Assembly (NCBI RefSeq): GCF_028372415.1
Contig: NC_092875.1
Location: forward strand, 339,939,123 to 340,003,122
Direction of reading: 5' to 3'
DNA length: 64,000 bases
DNA from: Notamacropus eugenii
Lineage: Eukaryota; Chordata; Mammalia; Diprotodontia; Macropodidae
Below, piece by piece: positions 56,236-64,000 of this stretch. Made by a program: the position numbers and the translations under genes. The notes below the pieces were generated by a model that saw only the letters and a program-made list of their open reading frames with translations, was not told the DNA's origin and ran no database searches. Numbering within the stretch: position 1 is the first letter of the stretch; every line of letters begins with the position of its first letter.

Positions 56236-59200
56236 TAATTATCATTACACTAATTGTTAATAATAATGCTTATGGTTATTATTTAAACCATTGTGATTAT
56301 TATCTGCAAATTTTCTACTTGAATTCTGAATATCCTGAAATATTAAAAAAACTTCAGGCTGTTTAGACAGCAGAAACTCCCAAACAGAATATTTTTGCCT
56401 CAGATATTATGTATTTATGTTATTTTTAGAATAACAAATTAGCATGGTTCCTACCCTTGTCTATTTTCCCAATTGTCAGAAGTATATCTATGTGAGAAAC
56501 CAGACACTGCCCAAAGTGCATATACACTTCAGCCTTGGTTTACACTTTAACAGGGTATTAACAAAAACTGATGCAAAAACACACTCACACGGTCATGTGC
56601 TTAGCACTTTTAAGACTATGCCATCATAACTTGTGCTGGAGGCATACTGAATTTTCATGTCAAATCCCTTAAAACTAAAGTAAAGCCAAGCATCTTAAAA
56701 CAAAGCAATTTAGGTTTCAGAAAGTAAGGAACCCTGTATCCTGTCTCCTTGGCACTGGTGGGAGATAGTCCTACATTATGTGTGCCCTATGAAGCTTTCC
56801 ATTACTCATATTACAACTTCTGGTAGCCTAAATACCAGTCAAGAAGGATCTAAATGATCCACCTTCAAGTAGCTAACCATGTGCTGTGACCTTTCCTGCA
56901 AAAGCCAGTAGGAAGAATACTTGACACTAAAAGATTACCAATACTGGCAGAATCTCACAAGCAGAAATACACTAACATACAGTTGCAAGGATGGTTTAGT
57001 AAAAAAGCTAACATTCTTCCCTTACTCCTCACAAAAGAGAACAATCAACTTCCCAGAGAAAGGACAAGAATACAAGTTGGCCTTGGAATTCAGGAAAGGG
57101 GGGACTGAACCATTTTTGTCTGATGGCTACATGCCTAGAGTTCAGTTTTATCAGTCTGGAACAATAATCAACTTCTTATCAAAAGACTGAGTGATGGAAA
57201 CCCTACCAATTGCTTCAAAAACTGACAAGATTTCTATTACACTGAACAATCTCAGAAGATATTTAACCTAATTTTAATATAAAATCCTGTCAGTTCTATG
57301 CAGCTGAATAGGAAAAGTCACATACATAAAGGATATGCAACTGTAGTAGATTTTTTTCTTTCTCCAAGCTAAATCTGAAATAAAAGACTCAAAAAACCTT
57401 GAAGATCCAATGCTAGATTAATGCAAATATCTGCCTGTTTGCAAGGGTACTTTTTGATTAAACTGGCATACATCAAGTACAATTAGAAAGGTTATTTATA
57501 ACTAAGAAATACATAATTCTGCATCTTAATGAGGATGACAATTACAGCTGACAGTTGCTAATTAACACTACTTCTTTTTTTTTTGCTAAGAGTCAGATAT
57601 TCCCAGTGTGATGTTCATTGTTTTTAATGGACACATTAACTCTGGGCAGGCACGAAAGGGTTAATTAATAATAACAGCTTGTGTCTTGGATCAGACCTCT
57701 CCCCCAGCTCTAGAGAAAACCAAAGTCCCTCTTCCAACTTCATCTTTTATAGCTTTGGGTTAGAACTGCAGTCCCAGGTGCCCTGTGGTGCTCTGAGGTA
57801 CACAGACTACAAGATTAAATGGAATCATATCACCCAAAAATGAGTGAACTTTGACTCTACCTCACAGGGTGGACATCATACAAGAAAACTGATTTCTTAA
57901 ACTTTTTATCAAGAGCCAGATCTCACGGCTCTAATCTCAACCATCCACCTGGTGTTCAGAGTGACAGAGAAAAAAGACCTCTCTCTCCCAGTCCTTTCTC
58001 CAGATGAAATGGAATGTTGCCTGTCCCAGTCAAGTGGAAATAAATGTCTTCACACAGTTCAGCTATTCCACCCTCCTGTGTAGAGTCGACTACTGTGCTT
58101 ACTGTCTGGGACAACTTAGAAGTGTCTGATCAATGCTGGAGGCCAAGAAGTGAAATGGTGGGAATGGACCATTGCAGCTCTCATCCAGGAACACCATAAT
58201 ACACTACTTACTGGTGCTGTAAATTTCACATTTATTTTGTAAGCATGAGATAGATGGGATATTTCTACATACAAAGGTGTCCAACTAAAATCAAGATAAG
58301 TGATATTAATGTCCTATGGTCAGTATTATTGAACCTCGAAAGCAATAAACTTTATGAGTCGATAAATATTACATTTGCAACATAGTTAACATTCCTCTAC
58401 TGTCTCTGGCACTTATTACACATTGTAACCGCAAGTCTACAATACATTATTCATATTTGGGGTGTCACCAAGTGATGGATTGCTGTAAGAGAGGCTGTCC
58501 TTTAAATAAATCAACAAATAAAAATGCAAATGTTAACATTTTCAGCCACAACTTTTTCCATCTTGAATGGGGAATGAAAATTTCACATTATATCGACAGC
58601 CAGCAGAGAGAACAATTAACAACCTACACAGTGAATAAGAGAGATTAATTTGCCAACGTCTGGTTTTATCACCTGCATATGGAACTATATTGGACTTTTC
58701 TGGCCCTTAGCTCTCTTCAGGGAAAAAAGGAAAACTTGTCTCCTATCAGCTTCCTCTCCACCCCTACTCTTTTTTCCTCCCTAGTCTTAAAAATGCTTAG
58801 AATTTAGGTGTGGATGGGGGAAATGTCTATATTTTCCCTCTCCTTTGCACCTTAAGATGTTTTTCGGGATGAAAAATAAAAAAACTTTTCTCTTCCCCTA
58901 CCCACCCCATTAAGAGTTTGTGAGTAACTTAAAAGTTCACTATAAAAATCATGTACTTTGCATTCTCCATGCTTGGAAATGAAAATAACTAAAACACATC
59001 TGATACTGAGATTTGGAAAGCATCTACTTGCGTTTTTTCAGTAACTGATTTTCATAGCTCTGGATCTTTTTTTCAAGTCTGCATTTTGTATAATGGATCC
59101 ATAACATGCCAATGTGCACTTCTAAGGAGAAAATCTGGTATGCTATACATTAGCAAATACTTATTTAATACTTAGTGAAATACTCATTTCTTAAGAATAT

Positions 59201-62080
59201 TCTGAGTTTTTATATTTGATATGAACTGTTGAGGACTAACAGATAAAGAAACCTGCTTTTTAAGTCCCATAATAAATACAAGTTTATAAACAATTTTAAC
59301 AAAGATTTATAAAACTCTGCAGGGTTGATATGGTGTATGTACTGGGGGTATTCTGCAAAATCTAAATGACAGGAACATTTTAATCTTTTTCATGCCAGAA
59401 AGGTAACCATCAAAAATATATTAGTGTTAAAGGTTGGATTTACGTCTGCAATAGCAAGAAAATTTGGTGTAAAGATTGAAAATCCAGATTCTTTTTTTTT
59501 TCCTTCCAACTGAGCTTAATCTCTTAAGAAAAGATGGAATGAATTCTCCTGAACCTCAAATTGTTAGAGTGTGGGATATTCTAAATCAGGCACCCTATAA
59601 TATTTTAGACCAACAGGTGAATTTAGTTCAAAAGTCAGGAACATGCATCTACTGATGAAACAGAGTAGTAGCACTATAACAAGAAAGGTTACTAATATAT
59701 GAGCATGGTCAGTTATGAAAGCTTTAACCTCTGGTCCTTTCTTTCTGGGGTCTAACATTCCTCTAAGCCCTTTGTGGGCCTAAAGGTGGTTTAAGATGTC
59801 ACTGTTCCCCAAACCAATGAAACAGATTCAAAATATTTCTTTAAAACCATCAGATTTGTAATCAGTAAGCAGTATGTGTTCATTTTGTAAGGTTAAAAGA
59901 TTGTAACCAGTTTGGGTTTGTTTGGGTTTTTTTTAGAATTTAAAAAATGCTTATAATCCAGCCACCCTTGTGGAAAGACAAGGAGTATAAATGCTCAAAA
60001 CCACAAACATCCTCAAGTAAACACAAACTAAGCCCCTTTGTGGTTAATATTTATCTCAGCATTAAACAGACAGTGAGAGATAGTATCTGAAGAGATGTTA
60101 CTTTATATAACAAGTTTCTGTTTTAAGAAACCTGGTTAATTAAGTGATTAACCCCTCAAAGATCTTTGGTATCAACTAACATGCTGACAATCCCTTAACT
60201 GCTGTACAAAAGCTGCTATAATTCTCAATATCGATTAATTTAGTTAGTTAAACTTGCAGTCTAAGCTTATAAGCATTCAATGATAAATTGGGAAGGACCT
60301 GCTGCCCAAGCAGGTTTTCTGATGAAGGATAGGATCAGCTTTAGGTATCTAAAGAAAGCTTTGTCCATTTACCATTGTCAATTAAAGAAGCCCATGAGTA
60401 AGGAAAAGCATACCAAGGCTACTTAACCTGGTCAAATTCACATGTGTTTCAATAAGAGCCTCTTATTGGGAAAGATGTTTTTAGATGTATTATGAGATGG
60501 TAGAAATTTCTATTCCTCATACAATCTATAAACTTCTGAAATGCTGTTGCAAGCCAATCACTTCTATTTTTACAGATTCTCTTTCAATAATATAATTTGT
60601 GTCACTGTTTATATATAACCGTCGAGGAGCCTCCTGTGGAAGAATTTCAGCCTCCACAGTAGTATCTGCAGATGTGGCTATTTTAAATGAAACTAATGTT
60701 GCTCTTTTAATGGAGAATTTGGTTTTTAAATGTTCTTTTGTTGTTGCAATGTATAATTGTGGATATCAGGGCATTAAGTAGGAAATAATCTCCTCAAAAG
60801 ATGAATTTCACTTCTACAGGGGAATATATCAAAACCTATCCTAATTATCAGTGCCCTTACTGATTATATACAACACATTTCCACATAAGACAGAAAAAAA
60901 TTTGCCAGCTTCCCAGGGGAACAAGAGAGACCACCTAAATGTTCAGTTAGTTCATGATATGCACTGATAGGGAGAGGACAATGAGGATGAAAACTGATTA
61001 TACTTTCCCACCTTTCATACTTTGTCAAAGACTCTTTTCCCTTTGATTCACCCCCAGCAATTGAGCCAATCATCCTTTGGGTCCAGAACCAATTCGACTT
61101 CTATTGCCAGAAGTCGTCATGTAGACAAGAGATATGGTTTTTATTGATTTAAAATTTTCATTAACATGTACACACACTCACACATACACACACACTCAGC
61201 CTTGGGAGCTATAATCCCAAAATGAGACAAAGTTATTGTGAACATTATAAAAATGAAAACAAACCTTACTTCCCTTTACTAGAGTAAAAGTGATACTTCT
61301 ATTATGGGGAAGCCTCTGGAGCAGGCACACAGTATAATCAAAGCTGCTGACTTAATGTGATTTTGCTTCTTGTCAGTAAATATAAAATAACATCTGTGTG
61401 ATACATTTTAGGGAAATTCCATTTGATAAAACTTGGGAAAAATGCAAAGTGATTAAAACCTTCCAGTGGACTTAAGGCCTAACAAGGGTTAGCACTAACT
61501 CTTTCAATTATTTACATGTCTATTAAACATAGCAAGACTTTAAGCATAAAATACATTCATTTGAAAATCTAAATAAAAATCAAATGTTCTAACTTGGCAT
61601 ATTTCTACTTTTCTTCTTCTAATAAGCAATTTAAAGCTTACTATAAATGTCAAAAGATAGGGCAGTTCAGAGATTATATCATCCATCTCACATTAGAGCA
61701 TAGCACCGAAGGAACTCTGCTGCTTTCCCCAAATTGGAGAGATGTAATGGATGCATCTGTGGAATGTTAAACCAAAGCTTCCCTCCCCAGCAGCTTACCT
61801 GGCAGTGTCATGTTGGAATGGTGACGTGGCTGTGGTTATAAAATCCTTTTGGTTGACTGACATTATAGGAGATGTAGTTGCATCTTTTCTAGCTCCTGAC
61901 ATTTCCCCTGTACAAAGGAACAAAAGTAATCATTCCAGCACTTAATCTAGGAAAGCTATGGACAGCACATGTGGTATGGTATGGTATATGATTGAAGAAA
62001 TCCCTAGACTCCCAGAGGTAGGAGCTGATACAATTATAAGTAGGAACTTCAGCAAGTTGCTTCAGTTTGTTAGATAGTAC
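56236..62080. other. Repeat-free AT-rich block, possible regulatory DNA
   Basis: About 5.8 kb with no recognisable LINE, SINE or DNA transposon, against a density of several elements per 3 kb elsewhere. It contains several homeodomain-type TAATTA and TTAATTAA cores (for example near 57551-57563 and 57659-57670). No exon with convincing splice sites or polyadenylation context was found. Repeat exclusion of this kind is typical of developmental regulatory regions, but sequence alone cannot show conservation. Confidence 0.4.
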
Positions 62081-62082
62081 TG

Positions 62083-62205
62083 CAGATAATCAGGCCCTGC
62101 CTTTGTTTGAAAAACGTAAGTTTGTGCAGTAGTACACCTAATATTTGCAAAGCATTTAGCACAGTGTGGCACAGAGTAGGTATTTAATAAATGTTTATTC
62201 ACATC
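62083..62205 (+). mobile_element. MIR-family SINE 3' end
   Basis: 'aatatttgcaaagcatttag', 'cacagtgtggcacagagtag' and 'gtatttaataaatgtttatt'. Confidence 0.75.
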
Positions 62206-63025
62206 CTCTTCCCAAAAGGGGATTATTACTATTATTACTATTACTGAGATTTTCATAGCTGATGGCCTGTCATATTTTTGCTGATTTGAATCTATTGTAA
62301 ATCTACTCATATAGTTTATTTATTTTGATTTCTAATTTTTTAATTTAATTATCACAAGAAAACACCTTTGCTTAACTCCAGAAAACACTATAAGAATTAG
62401 TTGTTAGTAAACAAAAGTCCAAAATTTTATACTTCCAAGTAAAGGAAAAAAAATGAGAGAAATGTGTCACCAAATTGGTCCTGATTTTTGGGTGTTCCCG
62501 GCTCTTCCAGCATTTAAATGGAATATTTTCAGGTTTTTGGTCCCCACTATGGGAGGAATTAACCCAGCAATTAGTTCCTGATAATCCTGTGATTTTGAGA
62601 ATGGCCATGGTTTCCTGGATTCAAATTCCTAAGCACTAATAAAATTTCTTGAGGTCCTTGTAGCTTGTGCTCTTTCCTCTAATAAATTGTATCCATTTGA
62701 CAGAAATGGTTTTTTGACTCTGTTGATGCCTACTTCTATTTTCCTTGTTGTAAAGTACTATGGGTTGAAAAATGGCATGACAGGGGAAAGACTGTCTGTC
62801 ACCTTCAAGATAATAAGATATACCTGGACTCTTTTCCTAGATGACCTCAGTCTGGCCTCCTCACTGGTACCAAGAAAACTGATACCGAAAGCGGTGAAAA
62901 GACTTGCCCAGAGTAAATAAAACCTGACCCAGGATTCAAATACATATCTTGAATCCAAATCTAACAACTTTTCTTTTGCACTCTGACAATAGGTTTCTGT
63001 TTTGTCACGAGATAAAAGTTCTTCT
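62206..63025. other. Unique DNA, nothing identified
   Basis: About 0.8 kb without recognised repeats or exon. Confidence 0.5.
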
Positions 63026-63029
63026 GTTT

Positions 63030-63640
63030 ACCACTTAGAATCTTTCACACTCTGGCTCTGGCCTATGTTTTCAGGTTGATTACACATTGTTCTTCCCCTG
63101 CCTCAAGCATCTCACCCCTTCTAACTCCCTCCCTGCCAACTCTGATACACAGTCTAAATTCTGTTTCCCTTACACAACATCCCATCTTCATCTTTTGGAA
63201 GGTAAACTCTCTCAACTTTGCATCTGTTGCTGTAACTGGCTTCAACTCTGCGGAACAAGATTCCCCTCCAAGGATAAACTCATCACTTCTAATCTTATCA
63301 CCAGGCTGCCAACTCATGCCTTGGTTGAGACCACTTCCCTTAGCCTCCTCTCTCCTCTGATTGGAGAGCTGGAGGGCAGAGTGCCAACCTCCTCCCAGTG
63401 CCTTCCTGTACAGAGGGCAGAAGCAGCTCTGTCTGGTTATAATGCCATGGAACAAGATATACCCTGGTGCCCCTTCCCACTCCCCACTTGCCCTAGCTTT
63501 CTTAGCTTTTTTGTTTTGTGTCTTGTCTCCTCCCATTGTCTGTAAGCTCCTTGAGAGCTATCTTTCTTTTTATTGTGTCCCCAGCACTTAGCACAGTGCC
63601 TGGCACATGGTAGGTACTTAATAAATAAATGTTTACTGGA
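63030..63640 (+). mobile_element. L2 LINE 3' part
   Basis: The end is clear: 'ctgtaagctccttgagagct', 'ccagcacttagcacagtgcc', 'tggcacatggtaggtactta'. The upstream part (63030-63430) has L2-like landmarks but weaker support. The long frames on both strands here (152 and 157 codons) are shadows of low-divergence repeat sequence. Confidence 0.75.
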
Positions 63641-63649
63641 TTCCAATTT

Positions 63650-63858
63650 GTTAGTCCTTCCCATTCATAAAAAATTACCATGTATTTATTTTGTATTTTA
63701 CCTTTATCTATGTATATGTGGCATTCTCCCAGTAGAATATAAATTCCCTGAGGGCAAGGACTGCTTCATTTTTGTCTTTCTATCTCAAGTGCCTAGCATG
63801 ATGTCTGGCCTATACTATCTGCCTAATAAAATGATTGTTCAATGAACGAATGAAAGTA
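63650..63858 (+). mobile_element. Second L2 LINE 3' end, directly after the first
   Basis: 'agaatataaattccctgagg', 'gcaaggactgcttcattttt', 'caagtgcctagcatgatgtc' and a 'gttcaatgaacgaatgaa' terminus, which is the tandem end of L2. Confidence 0.85.
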
Positions 63859-64000
63859 GGATGAGAACCAGGACAGCATGGTGTTATGGAAACCAAGGGA
63901 GTTCAAGTCATTAGGTCCAGACATACTATGTATGAGGGTAATAGAGAATAATTAAATGTTATTGTGAATTACAATGATCTTTAAAAGACTATGGCAAATG

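Noticed and set aside
63063-63545. Overlapping frames of 157 codons (minus) and 152 codons (plus)
   Set aside because: They lie on L2-like sequence, which tends to lack stops in several frames. No protein family signal.
1-64000. A new multi-gene system such as a defence island, biosynthetic cluster or CRISPR array
   Set aside because: The window is mammalian non-coding DNA. No prokaryotic gene organisation, no spaced direct-repeat array and no gene cluster were seen.

Overview
The window is mammalian, almost certainly marsupial, non-coding DNA. It carries tRNA-headed SINEs with the marsupial sequence around 'agctggagaaggaaatggcaaa', whose tails match the 3' end of an RTE/BovB-like LINE. It also holds L1-family elements with the 5' end 'gccaagatggcagagta', and many copies of the ancient mammalian L2, MIR and CR1/L3 repeats. 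There are no bacterial-type genes, operons, CRISPR arrays or intact long ORFs. Nearly every open frame listed by translation is a chance frame or a repeat remnant.

Layout. 1-4.8 kb: an old antisense L1 (5' UTR, ORF1, start of ORF2), cut by the window edge and carrying a SINE. 4.9-7.1 kb: an L2 end, a MIR and unique DNA. 7.2-11.0 kb: a second antisense element with ORF1 remnants and an L1 3' UTR but no ORF2 (half-L1 type). 11.0-15.3 kb: repeat-free DNA ending at a possible last coding exon on the minus strand (15100-15307), with a possible long 3' UTR below it. 15.3-18.1 kb: an L2 piece and a solo retroviral LTR. 18.1-21.7 kb: a long sense L2 carrying a truncated L1, with another truncated L1 at its left edge. 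21.7-34.6 kb: MIRs, an L1 ORF2 piece, a MIR split by an L1 tail, a CR1/L3 piece and a weak candidate first coding exon (30149-30224, minus). 35.85-38.70 kb: a structurally complete half-L1 (HAL1-type) flanked by a 16-bp target-site duplication, the best-preserved element here. 38.9-41.0 kb: an old L2 interrupted by a MIR, two L1 tails and an ancient DNA transposon. 41-49 kb: mostly unique, with an antisense L2 RT piece and a SINE. 49.2-52.1 kb: a palindromic hAT-type MITE, a 158-bp direct repeat and an RTE 3' end. 52.8-56.2 kb: MIR and L2 pieces. 56.2-62.1 kb: about 6 kb of repeat-free AT-rich DNA that could hold conserved regulatory sequence. 62-64 kb: MIR and two consecutive L2 3' ends.

If the two candidate exons are real, the left half of the window lies inside and downstream of a minus-strand gene that I cannot name; the intermediate exons were not found. 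I saw no convincing new biological system. The most useful observations are the two ORF1-only L1 derivatives beside a true L1 of related structure, the candidate terminal exon, the 97%-identical 158-bp repeat, and datable nested insertions.
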